Assembly (NCBI GenBank): GCA_963836085.1
Contig: CAWIHT010000014.1
Span: 354,005-418,004 of the forward strand
DNA from: JAHEEL01 sp963836085
Lineage (GTDB): Bacteria; Actinomycetota; Acidimicrobiia; Spongiisociales; UBA5794
Length of the DNA stretch: 64,000 nt
Reading direction: 5' to 3'
Of this stretch, positions 33,270-42,291 are shown piece after piece (the stretch's first letter is position 1; each line of letters begins with the position of its first letter). The notes under the pieces are model-generated. The model made no database searches, was not told the origin of the DNA, and saw only the letters and a program-made list of their open reading frames with translations. A program made the translations under genes and the position numbers.

Positions 33270-35669
33270 AGCATCCCGTCGCTCTCGAGCTTCCGCAGTG
33301 AGAAGAAGCCGGGGAGGATCGGAAGCCAGAACGTGGCAATCCGGTAGAGGAAGACCGTCGGTACGGCGGTCGCAGCGTCGAGTCCGAGCGCCGTCATGGC
33401 CGCAATCATCGCCGCCTCGGTGGCACCGATACCGCCGGGCGTCGGTGCTGCCTGCCCGAGCGCCTGTCCGGCGAGGAACACGAGAGCGATGCCGACAAAC
33501 GACAGCCCGCCACCGAACGCCTCCAGGCTGAACCACAGGGCGGTGATGTAGCCCATGATCATCAAGAACGCTCCACCGAAGAGCATCACGGCGTTCCTCG
33601 GACTCGTGGCGACTTGGGCGATCCCCTGTCCGGACTGCTTCAGCATCGGCCACACCTTCGCCGTGAGGAGCTTCCGCCCAGCGGGAAGGAACCAGACGAC
33701 GCCGGCGAGGGTGAACACGACGACGAGACCGATCAGAACGGTGCTGCCGGAAGGTACCTCGATGAAGTCTCCCGCATTCCTGCCCACGAACACCACCGAC
33801 ATGATGAGCAGGCTCATGTGGACGATGAACGTGCCGACGCTGCTGACGCCGATACCCGCAACGGCGACGGATGTGTCGACGCCGTTCTTCTGGAGGTACC
33901 GAACGTTCGTCGCCATCCCGCCAATCTTCACCGGGGTGATCCGGTTGATGAACGTTCCGGCGAACTGAGCGACCACGGACGTGATCAGGGGCACCCGTTG
34001 CGGGACCGAGCCCATGATGTTCCAGGCGGCACCGACGTAGGTCAGGAATGACGCCGCGAGGATGACCGGAGCCCAGCGCCAATCTGCATCCAGCACAGCC
34101 CCGAAGTCGGTCTGGGCGAGCTGGGGGATGAGGAAGTAGATGGCCAGCGCGAAGCCGACGACCATCAAGACGGTCTTGCCCTTGACACGCTCGAGGTCCT
34201 CGACGGGTTCCGGCTCGCGACCGGTCTGCGTCTGGATTTGTTCTCGAACCTGTGCGTCCAGACCTTTGTGCTTCTTGAGCCCCTCGCGAGTTGCTCCGCT
34301 CAGGGCCAACGGTTGAATCCGCGACGCTGCGTCTGCGACGGCATCCGGACCCAGGACACCGATCGCGTTCGCGACCCGCGCGTTCAGGCCCGACCTTCAG
34401 GGCCGTCGACATCGTGAGTTCGGCGACGTCGGTCTTCAACTGGCCATCCGTCGCCGCAAGCTCGGCGAATCCGAAGTCGATGATCCACGGCGTTCCATCG
34501 TCGGCGAGGAAGACGTTGGCGAGGCGGAGGTCCCGGTGCGCCGTCCGACGCACGCGAAGACTCTTGACCTGCTCCCAGATGCCGGTCAGCACCTCGTCGG
34601 TGATCTGGTCGTCGTCCACCCCGTCGAGCGACGATCCGTCGATCATGCGATAGGCCATAACCATCGATGCAGGAGCGATCTCAGCGACCGCTTCGAGTTG
34701 CGGCGTTGTGACACCGTCGGAAGCGGCCTTCAGCGATGCGACCGCTTCGTGCTCGACGGTCCGCTTGAGGGAGGAGAACGGCCGCTCGTCGCCGACGCCC
34801 TTGAGCCGGAACATGCGGGTGACCCTGAACATGTTGTCGGCTGCGCGCTCCTCCGGTGTGAGCACCTTCACGAAGAGGTCCGTTCCATCGGCGGCGGTCG
34901 CGAAGTAGGGCGAGGAACCTCGCGCATCCACAGCGGCTCGCTTGAGCGTGGCGAGGTCCCACCCGCTACGCGACAACGACTCCGAGATTTGGACGTTGTT
35001 CGGCTTGCGGTCGGGGGTACCGAAGATGAGCAAGACCGCCGTTCCCACGATGAAGCCGAGCGCAACCGCCAGGAACTCACCGGTCGGAGGCGCCTGGCTC
35101 TCCAACATACGAACGGCGATGAGCGCCGCGATGAGGCCCCAGCCGAACCGGCGCCATCGCGAATTCAGGGTCGGGTAGAGCACCGCAAACGTTGCTGCGA
35201 ATCCGGCCGCGTACATCAGCGACGCGGCACCGGTCGCCGCCGGGACGCACTCCCAAATCGCGAGTTCTGAGCCTTCGGCACAGACCCAATCCGGCGGGGT
35301 GAACGGCAGATCGCCTGCGGTGAACCGGCTCACGACCTCGTTCTGGACGAGGAAGGTCAAGATCTGTGCAGCCACTCCGGCGATGGCGGCGAGGCCGAGT
35401 GTCCGCCACCGTCGCTTCCAGATCAAGGCCGCACCGATCCCAATCGGAATGAAGACCGTCAGGACGTCGACGGCGATGAGCACGCCGATGATCACCGGAC
35501 CCGGGAACGTCCCGACGCCGTTGATCACCTCGACCGTGATCGCTTCGTTGATCGTGTTGAGATAGGTCGCGAGGAAGAAACCACCGACGGCAATCAACAG
35601 CGCCAGCAGGAGCCGCTGAAGGTCGCTCGGGTGACGAACGATGGGTGGCTTCTCGACGGTCTCGGCCAT
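33266..35669 (-). pseudogene. Kinase-like/LPG-synthase-type membrane protein, split by a one-base frameshift
   Basis: Read from 35669, the product has an N-terminal membrane region (LLALLIAVGGFFLATYLNTINEAITVEVI, about 200 residues). A kinase-like domain follows (DLFVKVLTPEERAADNM, HRDLRLANVFLADDG, WIIDFGFAEL). Near LTMSTALKVG the frame is lost. In the next frame the sequence continues without a gap as GLNARVANAIGVLGPDAVADAASRIQPLALSGATREGL, then the lysylphosphatidylglycerol-synthase-like (UPF0104) transmembrane domain to LRKLESDGML. Removing one C from the CCC run at 34389-34391 restores one frame of about 800 codons. It may be a real mutation, a sequencing or assembly error or, less likely, programmed frameshifting. 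The second part alone could start at TTG 34309. Confidence 0.85.
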
Positions 35670-35684
35670 GTTCGACTCCTCGTT

Positions 35685-36113
35685 CTACGCGGTTTCGACG
35701 GCCTCGAAGAACGCATCGGCCTTGTCATTGCCGTAGAGCGACCAGAGGATGAAGGAGTGGACCGCGATCTGCACGACGCCCTGAGCGATGAAGCCGCTGG
35801 AGTGATGCAGAACCATCACGAAGAGGACGGCAGCGATGCCGAGACCCTGCACAATCGCGACGATCAAGCGGGCGTTGCGGCTCCCCCGCAGCAGGTAGAT
35901 CCCCACGAACAGCGTGAAGATGGCGACCACGGCGTACACGATCCCCGTTGCGAGCAGGTAGTTCTCGTCGAGACCGAGCTCAGCGGCCGTGTCGGCCCCT
36001 TGAAGGAAGATCGCCACCAGGGCGACCGTGGCATACAACGCGGCGTTGATGAACACGAGGATCGAGATGAATGTGACGATCCCCGGGGCCTTGCCATTGG
36101 ACAGATCAGACAT
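35685..36113 (-). CDS. Four-helix integral membrane protein, unknown function
   Basis: The 142-residue protein has four hydrophobic segments (IVTFISILVFINAALYATVALVAIF, LLATGIVYAVVAIFTLFVGIYLL, LIVAIVQGLGIAAVLFVMVL, GVVQIAVHSFILWSLY). The short charged links and C-terminal tail resemble small actinobacterial membrane proteins of the DUF7144 type. It lies 15 bases before the frameshifted kinase/LPG-synthase-like gene, so the two may be co-transcribed. A SlyA-like palindrome lies 73 bases upstream. Confidence 0.7.
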   Translation of the reverse strand: MSDLSNGKAPGIVTFISILVFINAALYATVALVAIFLQGADTAAELGLDENYLLATGIVYAVVAIFTLFVGIYLLRGSRNARLIVAIVQGLGIAAVLFVMVLHHSSGFIAQGVVQIAVHSFILWSLYGNDKADAFFEAVETA

Positions 36114-36185
36114 GAGAACCTTCCTGCTGGAGTGCCTTGCACCATTGACGGCACGGCGTGTTCAGGAGACTCTAGACACGGTCCT

Positions 36186-36196
36186 TTAGCAACTAA
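36186..36196. promoter_or_regulatory. SlyA/MarR-like palindrome TTAGCAACTAA
   Basis: TTAG (36186-36189) and CTAA (36193-36196) flank CAA, close to the enterobacterial SlyA consensus TTAGCAAGCTAA. It sits between the marR-type gene stop (36206) and the membrane protein start (36113), in an AT-rich patch, and is a plausible site for that regulator. Only one copy was seen. Confidence 0.35.
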
Positions 36197-36205
36197 GCGA
36201 AAATT

Positions 36206-36619
36206 TCATGTGTCATCGTCGGGCCCGAGACCGGAGAGAGTGTCGCGAAAGGCGGCGACGCGAGCGGGATGCGTCCGCAACGCGCTGACGATCGTTGATT
36301 CGAGCACCATCAAGACCTCGCTCCCGGCGTCGGTGATCTCCACGAGGACGGCGCGGCCATCGGCAGGATCGGCGGTTCGCTGCACCAAACCATCGTGCTC
36401 GAGTTCGTCCACCACCTGAGTTATCCGCCCCGTCGTGAGCTGGGTCGTGGCAGCAAGGTTGGTCGGGCGCTGCGCACCGTCGAGTTCCAGGCTGCAGAGA
36501 ATAAGGACCGGCACATTCCCGGTAGCCCGAGCCGGTTGAATCTTGGCCGTTTCGGATGTGAGAAACCGGCCGAAGTCGGCAATCTCGAGGAGGAGACGCA
36601 GCGGTCCTTGGTCATCCAT
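36206..36619 (-). CDS. MarR family regulator
   Basis: The 137-residue protein has the MarR winged helix around residues 45-100 (RPTNLAATTQLTTGRITQVVDELEHDGLVQRTADPADGRAVLVEITDAG), including the DxRxxxV-type wing DGRAVLVEIT, with dimerising helices at both ends. It is upstream of, and co-oriented with, the four-helix membrane protein and the kinase/LPG-synthase-like gene, and divergent from the next gene. It probably controls the membrane genes or itself. The inducer is unknown. Confidence 0.9.
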   Translation of the reverse strand: MDDQGPLRLLLEIADFGRFLTSETAKIQPARATGNVPVLILCSLELDGAQRPTNLAATTQLTTGRITQVVDELEHDGLVQRTADPADGRAVLVEITDAGSEVLMVLESTIVSALRTHPARVAAFRDTLSGLGPDDDT

Positions 36620-36728
36620 GCGGGCGAGGGTAGCAAGGGACTGCGGTCACGACTGTCGTCCTTCACGGCGCTCGCGGTCGCCGGGCCTCTCGAATCTCGT
36701 CACGAATCGCTCGCCCATTCCGCCGTTC

Positions 36729-37328
36729 ATGGCTAGCTTGTCGGCGTACCCGATGCCGAGCGAGGATGTGAGCGTGAGTTCTCTTGAGAAGATGGTCGCC
36801 ATGGCCGTTGAAGCAACCGGTGACGAGTCGATCTTCGTCGCTGGCGACTTCCAGCCAAAGGGCATGACCTGGAAGCGGGCTGCCGGAACCGCGGCGGGTT
36901 CGGCGCTCGGAGGTGCTGTGAGTGGTGGGGATGCAATTGCACGTACCGCGGGGGCGATCGGTGGCTTCGCCGCCGGTACCTTGGCAACGGCCGGGACGAA
37001 CCCGGACCTTCCTCCGTTCGTGGTGCTCGCGGCCTCTCCCGACAAGCTCTACGTGCTCACGCACAAACGCGGGATGGGTGCGTTCCTCTCACGTCACCTC
37101 GAACTGCTGCATGTGTTGGACCGCGAGGACCTCGTCGTGACCTTGAAGAAGCGGGCGACGGTGCGCACGGCCATCATCGAAGATGAGGCGACCGGATACC
37201 AGTTGAAGCTCGAAGGCGTCAAGCTTGGCTTCCACCACATGAACGACATCCTGAACGATCTCGACGACGAGGAGCACGCCGAGGCGGTCGCACAGTCCGA
37301 GGCTCTGCTCGCCGGTGGCGACATCTAG
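36729..37328 (+). CDS. Hypothetical protein with glycine-rich segment
   Basis: The protein of up to 199 residues has a helical start (SSLEKMVAMAVEATGDESIFVAGDF), then a glycine/alanine-rich stretch (AAGTAAGSALGGAVSGGDAIARTAGAIGGFAAGTLATAG). A beta-rich domain follows (FVVLAASPDKLYVLTHKRGMGAF, VLDREDLVVTLKKRATVRTAIIEDEATGYQLKLEGVKLGFHHMNDIL) that recalls PH-like or GRAM-like folds. No family is recognised with confidence. An alternative GTG start at 36768 has CGAGGA upstream and would give 186 residues. It is divergent from the MarR gene. Confidence 0.65.
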   Translation: MASLSAYPMPSEDVSVSSLEKMVAMAVEATGDESIFVAGDFQPKGMTWKRAAGTAAGSALGGAVSGGDAIARTAGAIGGFAAGTLATAGTNPDLPPFVVLAASPDKLYVLTHKRGMGAFLSRHLELLHVLDREDLVVTLKKRATVRTAIIEDEATGYQLKLEGVKLGFHHMNDILNDLDDEEHAEAVAQSEALLAGGDI

Positions 37329-37448
37329 CGAGAGCCCAACGGAGTTCTCGAACTGACCATCGCCTGAGCGTGGTTTCGAGATGGGCCCGACGGAGGGCAG
37401 TAGGATCGTGGTCGGCCGTTCCCCTTCGTCTCGCGTGGCCGGACCCCC

Positions 37449-38642
37449 ATGACCAACAACGTCCTGGCATCACCGAAGCTCCGACTCGCTCTGCTCTTCT
37501 ACGCCGCGATCTTCTTCGAGGGGATCATGCTCTCGTCCGTGGGTCCGGTCCTTCCCGAGTTGAGGGACCGCACCGGGTCAACGCTCGGCGCGATCGGGAT
37601 CCTGTTCACCGCAAACTCGCTCGGCTACATCCTCGGATCCCTTGCAGCCGGCCGCAGCTTCGGTCGCCTCCCCGGCAACTACGTCTTAGCGGCGGCTCTC
37701 GTCTGGACGGCTGCTGTGGCGGTGTTCATCCCGTTCATCGGGGAGACCTGGCTCCTCATCGTCGCCTTCGCTGCGTTCGGGTTTGCGCTCGGGTTCATCG
37801 ATGTCGGAACGAACACGCTCATCGTGTGGGTCTTCCGGAGTGACGTCCCCCCCTACATGAATGCCTTGCACCTGTCGTTCGCCGTGGGAGCCTTCGTTTC
37901 TCCGCTCATCGTCGATCGCTTCGCCGTCGTGAACGACGACGCAACATCTGCCTACTGGCTCTTCGCTGCACTCATGCTGCCGCTGGCGCTCGCGCTCACT
38001 CGGCACCAGAGCCCATCGCCGCCCGACGCAGTGAGCGACGCCCCCGGTGGGCAGGTACTTCGCCGATACGCGCTCTTCCTCGGTCTCATGGCACTGTTCT
38101 TCTTCATGCACGTCGGGGCAGAACTCTCATACGGTGGCTGGATCTTCTCGTATGCCGACGAGATCGGTATCGGAAACGACACGACCGGACGGGTGCTCAA
38201 TTCGGTGTTCTGGGGAGGATTGGTCATCGGCCGCCTCCTCGCAATCCCGCTCTCGATGCGCCTGTCCTCTCGCTCGATGCTTCTTCTCGACCTCGTGGGC
38301 GCCGCCGCGAGCATTGGTCTGATCGTGCTCCTCCCCGACTGGTCACCGGCGCTGTGGCTCGGAACGATCGGGTTCGGTGTGTCGATCGCCTCAGTCTTCG
38401 CGAGCGGCATGAACTACACCGAGGAGCGGATGCCGATCACGAGCGGCGTGACGTCGCTCCTCATCGTCGGTGCCGGACTCGGCTCGATGACCCTCCCGTG
38501 GGTCGTGGGGCGAGCATTCGACGCCCGTGGGCCCGAGATGCTCATCTACCTCGTCGGCATCACGATTGCCGGCGCCTTCGTGGTGTTCGGAGCCATCGAC
38601 ATGCTCTCCAAACGCAGGGGATACGGCTCAACCGGACGGTGA
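37449..38642 (+). CDS. MFS transporter (FucP/sugar-like)
   Basis: The 397-residue protein has twelve hydrophobic segments. Features resembling fucose/glucose-type MFS carriers are FFEGIMLSSVGPVLPELRDRTGSTLGAIGILFTANSLGYILGSLAAG, FALGFIDVGTNTLIVWVF, and MNALHLSFAVGAFVSPLIV. The long first loop and the N-x-HxxFGxG-like NALHLSFAVGAF motif support the sugar branch. The ATG at 37449 follows a GGACCCCC stretch without a strong ribosome site. The gene stands alone. Confidence 0.85.
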   Translation: MTNNVLASPKLRLALLFYAAIFFEGIMLSSVGPVLPELRDRTGSTLGAIGILFTANSLGYILGSLAAGRSFGRLPGNYVLAAALVWTAAVAVFIPFIGETWLLIVAFAAFGFALGFIDVGTNTLIVWVFRSDVPPYMNALHLSFAVGAFVSPLIVDRFAVVNDDATSAYWLFAALMLPLALALTRHQSPSPPDAVSDAPGGQVLRRYALFLGLMALFFFMHVGAELSYGGWIFSYADEIGIGNDTTGRVLNSVFWGGLVIGRLLAIPLSMRLSSRSMLLLDLVGAAASIGLIVLLPDWSPALWLGTIGFGVSIASVFASGMNYTEERMPITSGVTSLLIVGAGLGSMTLPWVVGRAFDARGPEMLIYLVGITIAGAFVVFGAIDMLSKRRGYGSTGR

Positions 38643-38699
38643 CTCTCTCCCGGTGTGCTCTCCTGGCAACACGAACGGACTCCACCTGCGCGTTCGGCG

Positions 38700-39131
38700 C
38701 TAGGGAGTCCAGCCGGGCAGCTCCGATGCCTGCCTGATCCAGGTCGTCACCAACTCTTGGTCGAATTTATCGTCCTCGTGGATGTCGAGGTATCGCGTGT
38801 CCTTGTTCTTGGACGCACCGGGAGGGAGCGGATCCAGGGACGCTCCGCTGAAGAAGGTCACCTTGACGTACTTTGTGAAGCAGTGGAAGCTGAGGAACCA
38901 GCCGTGTCCATCGATGCCGTAGAGGGGTGAGTTCCACTTCACGGCCTTGGTCACGTGGGGGACCGTATCGACGATCAGCGTATCGAGGAGGCGTCCGACA
39001 TCGCTCTTCCATCCCGGCATGGCCGCTATGTAGGCCTGCACGGGTTCATCTCCCTCGGCCTTCGCAATCTGAGGATTGCCACCCGCCAGGAGGACTGGTT
39101 CCGCTACGGGGTCCTTCTTGGTCATCATCAC
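38700..39131 (-). CDS. DUF1801 domain protein
   Basis: The 143-residue protein has the DUF1801 pattern: YIAAMPGWKSDVGRLLDTLI, VTKAVKWNSPLYGIDGHGWFLSFHCFTKYVKVTFFSG, and the C-terminal DDKFDQELVTTWIRQASELPGW. The family adopts a small YdhG-like fold that is structurally related to proteins of iron-sulphur or metal handling, but its role is not known. It is a single gene, convergent with the MFS gene and divergent from the SDR operon. Confidence 0.82.
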   Translation of the reverse strand: MMMTKKDPVAEPVLLAGGNPQIAKAEGDEPVQAYIAAMPGWKSDVGRLLDTLIVDTVPHVTKAVKWNSPLYGIDGHGWFLSFHCFTKYVKVTFFSGASLDPLPPGASKNKDTRYLDIHEDDKFDQELVTTWIRQASELPGWTP

Positions 39132-39242
39132 GAGCGTACCCCACCAATCTCAAGTGCGTTCGTCCGGCGGGATGTGCGAATCGGGCATGCTGGTTTCGAG
39201 TGCAGCGAGGAGCACCTGGTGGAAGCTCCAATGGAGCGGGCC

Positions 39243-39284
39243 TTGACAGAGAGTGAACGCTCATTCATAATGAACGAACATTCA
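39243..39284 (+). promoter_or_regulatory. Promoter with two tandem TetR-type operators
   Basis: TTGACA (39243-39248) and CATAAT (39266-39271) are spaced by 17 bases. Two copies of the near-palindrome TGAACGnnCATTCA lie at 39254-39267 and 39271-39284, flanking and overlapping the -10 box, 17 bases apart. The spacing suits two TetR dimers side by side. The TetR gene is second in the operon it precedes, so autoregulation is likely. Confidence 0.75.
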
Positions 39285-39304
39285 CTCACGAGGAGCCTCC
39301 CGCC

Positions 39305-40243
39305 ATGGCATGGACCGCAGCCGACATCCCCGACCTCACCGGCAAGACCGCCGTCATCACCGGAGCAAACGGAGGCCTCGGCCTCGAGTCCGCCAAGGCA
39401 CTGGCCGGAGCCGGCGCGCACGTCGTCATGGCCGCCCGCAACCAGGAAAAGGCGCAGGCCGCATTCGACGAGATCATGGAGGCCTCTTCGGACGCCTCGC
39501 TGGAGATCGTCGAACTCGATCTCGGATCGCAGGAGTCGACCACGGCAGCAGCCGCGGCCATCGCCGAGGCACACCCGACCATCGACATCCTCATCAACAA
39601 CGCCGGACTGATGGCGATGCCGCAGCGGCAAACGGAAGACGGCTACGAGATGCAGTTCGGCGTGAACCACCTCGGCCACTGGACGTTCACCGCCGGCCTA
39701 CTCCCCTCGCTCCTCGCGGCCGACGCAGCGCGGGTCGTCACGGTCACGAGCACCGCCCACCACATGGGCCGTTCGGTGGATCCCGACGACATCAATATGG
39801 ACGCCAAATACTCGGCATGGGGCGCCTACGGACGCGCGAAGCTCGCGAACTTCGACTTCGGAATCGGCCTGCAGAGCGAGTTCACGAAGCGGGGTTTGCC
39901 GGCGCAGAGCCTCATCGCCCACCCGGGCTTGTCACACACGAACCTGCAGGTCCACACCGTTGAGCAGGGTGGCGGTGGTCGTTCGGCGCCGTTCTGGGCG
40001 TGGATGGCGGCACGCACCGGCATGTCCGCGGCGGACGGTGCCCTCTCCCAACTGAAGGCCGCAACAGATCCCTCCGCGAACGGTGGCGAGTTCTACGGAC
40101 CGCGCTGGGGCAACAACGGTGCCCCGGTCCGCAAGCCGGTCCTCCGGCCCGGTACCGACGCCCGAATCAAGACGCTCTGGGAGGTCTCCGAACGTGAGAC
40201 CGGCGTCGCCCTCGACTTCGGAGATACCGAGGAAGCCTCATGA
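39305..40243 (+). CDS. Short-chain dehydrogenase/reductase (retinol dehydrogenase-like)
   Basis: The 312-residue SDR has the cofactor motif VITGANGGLGLESAKALAGAG, the structural NNAGLM, and the active-site Tyr-x3-Lys in GAYGRAKLANFDFGIGL (around residue 178). It resembles WWOX/retinol-dehydrogenase-type SDRs, which use NADP(H) on lipophilic carbonyls or alcohols. It is the first gene of a TetR-controlled operon. The similar SDR at 40861 lies after the regulator, so the two may act on related compounds. Confidence 0.92.
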   Translation: MAWTAADIPDLTGKTAVITGANGGLGLESAKALAGAGAHVVMAARNQEKAQAAFDEIMEASSDASLEIVELDLGSQESTTAAAAAIAEAHPTIDILINNAGLMAMPQRQTEDGYEMQFGVNHLGHWTFTAGLLPSLLAADAARVVTVTSTAHHMGRSVDPDDINMDAKYSAWGAYGRAKLANFDFGIGLQSEFTKRGLPAQSLIAHPGLSHTNLQVHTVEQGGGGRSAPFWAWMAARTGMSAADGALSQLKAATDPSANGGEFYGPRWGNNGAPVRKPVLRPGTDARIKTLWEVSERETGVALDFGDTEEAS

Positions 40244-40797
40244 CACCCACGATCGATCGCCCCGCAGCTATCCGCAGGGCGCTCCGCGACCTCGTGGCAC
40301 AACGGGGCTTTCACGGGGCCTCCATGGGTGCCGTGGCCACGGAGGCCGGAGTAGCTACCGGGACCGCCTACGTCTACTACGAGTCCAAGGACGAACTCGT
40401 CTTTGCGACCTACTTGGAGATCAAGGCAGCATTGGGCGATGCGGTCCTCGAGGGTTTCGACAGCGAGTCGAGCCCTGAAGAGAGGTGGAGCCACCTCCTC
40501 AAAGCGGCGTATCGCTTCTTCGAGGAGGAGCCGGAGCGGGCACGGTTCCTCACCCAACTCGAGGAGTCTCCCTACTACGAGGAGGCCCACGCCCGGCAGT
40601 TGGCCTCCGGCGACCCGCTCTTGGCCGCCGTCCAGAGTGAGGAGATCATCGAACTCCTCGTGGATCTGCCCGGTGAGGTCATCTACTCCCTGTCGTTGGG
40701 CGTGGCCGTCCGCCTCGTCGCCGCGGGCACACGTCTGAAGGACGAGGAACTCGACACCCTCGTTACCGCAACCTGGCGAGCCGTCACCCGCGCGTAG
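40240..40797 (+). CDS. TetR family regulator
   Basis: The 185-residue protein has the TetR helix-turn-helix in residues 10-55 (IRRALRDLVAQRGFHGASMGAVATEAGVATGTAYVYYESKDELVFATY), followed by a helical ligand-binding domain. The ATG overlaps the stop of the upstream SDR by four bases (ATGA), so SDR and repressor are coupled. The tandem TGAACGnnCATTCA sites in the operon promoter are its probable targets. The inducer may be the substrate of the SDRs. Confidence 0.93.
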   Translation: MTPTIDRPAAIRRALRDLVAQRGFHGASMGAVATEAGVATGTAYVYYESKDELVFATYLEIKAALGDAVLEGFDSESSPEERWSHLLKAAYRFFEEEPERARFLTQLEESPYYEEAHARQLASGDPLLAAVQSEEIIELLVDLPGEVIYSLSLGVAVRLVAAGTRLKDEELDTLVTATWRAVTRA

Positions 40798-40860
40798 GGC
40801 TGCAACCCGAGGCCTTCGGGCGAGATCGACCAAACACCAACCAAAGAAGGAACTCAACAC

Positions 40861-41787
40861 ATGATCCAAGACTTCACATCAGCGAAGGTCCCCGACCAAT
40901 CGGGGAAGACGTTCTTCATCACCGGCGCCAACACCGGCATCGGCTTCGAAGCCGCGACCGTGATCGCCGCCAGGGGCGGTCGTGTGCTCCTCGGCTCCAG
41001 GAACCCGGTGAAAGGCCAGGTCGCGATGGACCGCATCGTCGGGGCCCATCCCGGAGCGAAGGTCGCCCTCGTCCAAATCGACCTCTCCGATCTCGCTTCG
41101 GTTCGGGCCGCGGCACAGGTGGTCCTGCAGGAGCCGAGACTCGACGTGCTCATCAACAATGCCGGCGTGATGTGGAACCCGAAGACCATCACCAGCGACG
41201 GCTTCGAATCCCAGTTCGGCATCAACCACCTCGGGCACTTCGCCCTCACCGGCCTCCTCCTCCCCCTGCTAGAGGCGACGCCGGACAGCCGCGTGGTGAC
41301 GATCTCCAGCGGAGGTCACCGCATGGGCAACGGCGACCTGTACTGGGATGACATCAACGCAGACGACGGGTACCACCCGAGGAAGCGTTACTACGCCAGC
41401 AAGTTGGCAAACCTGCTCTTCACCTACGAACTCGACCGAAGGCTCCGAGCGAGGGGTTCGTCGACGATCGCGGTCGCCGCCCATCCCGGTGTCTCGGACA
41501 CCGAACTGAATCGCTACGTCACCGGGTTCTCCGGAGCGATGACGCGAGCTGCGATGCCCCTCATGCGCCCGCTTGTGAACACGGCCGAACAGGGCGCCTG
41601 GCCGACCGAACTCGCGGCGACTGCGCCAGGCGTCGAAGGTGGCCAGTACTTCGGGCCCAGCCGTCGGCGGGAGATGTCGGGTCCGGCACGCCAGGTCGAT
41701 TCGAGCGATGCCAGCAAGGACACCACCAAGGCAGAGCGCTTGTGGGACCTGTCGATTCAGATGACCGGTGTCGACCCCGGGATCTGA
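40861..41787 (+). CDS. Short-chain dehydrogenase/reductase
   Basis: The 308-residue SDR has FFITGANTGIGFEAATVIAARGG for NADP(H), NNAGVMWNP, and the catalytic motif RYYASKLANLLFTYEL. The C-terminal region ending SIQMTGVDPGI matches the retinol-dehydrogenase/protochlorophyllide-reductase-like SDRs. It is 63 bases after the TetR gene with GAAGGAAC upstream, so it probably belongs to the same operon. It shares the order of motifs with the SDR at 39305 but is not a recent duplicate. Confidence 0.92.
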   Translation: MIQDFTSAKVPDQSGKTFFITGANTGIGFEAATVIAARGGRVLLGSRNPVKGQVAMDRIVGAHPGAKVALVQIDLSDLASVRAAAQVVLQEPRLDVLINNAGVMWNPKTITSDGFESQFGINHLGHFALTGLLLPLLEATPDSRVVTISSGGHRMGNGDLYWDDINADDGYHPRKRYYASKLANLLFTYELDRRLRARGSSTIAVAAHPGVSDTELNRYVTGFSGAMTRAAMPLMRPLVNTAEQGAWPTELAATAPGVEGGQYFGPSRRREMSGPARQVDSSDASKDTTKAERLWDLSIQMTGVDPGI

Positions 41788-41870
41788 GCGGCGAGCGCCG
41801 AAACCCGCGTTCAACGCACGGATCGAGACGTGCAGGTAGGTTCGGTCCCAGAGGCGGCAGGAGGTCTGAC

Positions 41871-42236
41871 ATGCCCGGTGGGTCGAAGTACGAGGGCCCG
41901 CCCGAAGCGCTCGAGGCGTACCGGTCGGCGGTTGAAGCAAGCCGGAGCGGTACTGACGTGAAGGGCGCCAAGAACCCGTACACGTCACGCAACGGTCACA
42001 TGTTCAGCTTCCTCGCCGCGGACGGGACGATGGCACTGCGCCTCTCGAACGATCTGACCAAGGAGTTCCGGGAGAACCATAAGAGCGGCAACGTCATCCA
42101 GTACAACGCCACGATGCGCGGCTACTCGTCGGTCCCCTCGGAGCTGCTCACCGACACCGCCACCCTGGCTGCCTGGTTCGACCGGTCGTGGGAGTGGATC
42201 GGCACGCTTCCACCCAAGCCCACCAAGGGCAAGTAG
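41871..42236 (+). CDS. Small TfoX-N-like protein
   Basis: The 121-residue protein contains NGHMFSFLAADGTMALRLSNDLTKEFRENHKSGNVIQYNATMRGYSSVPSELL, which resembles the fold of TfoX/Sxy N-terminal domains (MFGG..F-x(n)-ALRL) found in many small actinobacterial proteins. The Trp-rich end (WFDRSWEWIGTLPPKP) fits the same type. Function is unknown in this group; TfoX itself is a competence regulator in gammaproteobacteria. The ATG at 41871 has GGAGG upstream and excludes a non-homologous leader. Confidence 0.6.
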   Translation: MPGGSKYEGPPEALEAYRSAVEASRSGTDVKGAKNPYTSRNGHMFSFLAADGTMALRLSNDLTKEFRENHKSGNVIQYNATMRGYSSVPSELLTDTATLAAWFDRSWEWIGTLPPKPTKGK

Positions 42237-42291
42237 CGGCCTCGGACGCTCGGGCTTGTCCGCGGTGGCGGCATCTGGCAGGGTGGACGTC

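Noticed and set aside
32595..35669. Single 1024-codon minus-strand frame
   Set aside because: It joins the kinase-like N-terminal part and the PAP2 protein through an Arg-rich stretch that is the wrong frame of the LPG-synthase-like domain. It is an artefact of the one-base frameshift at 34389-34391.
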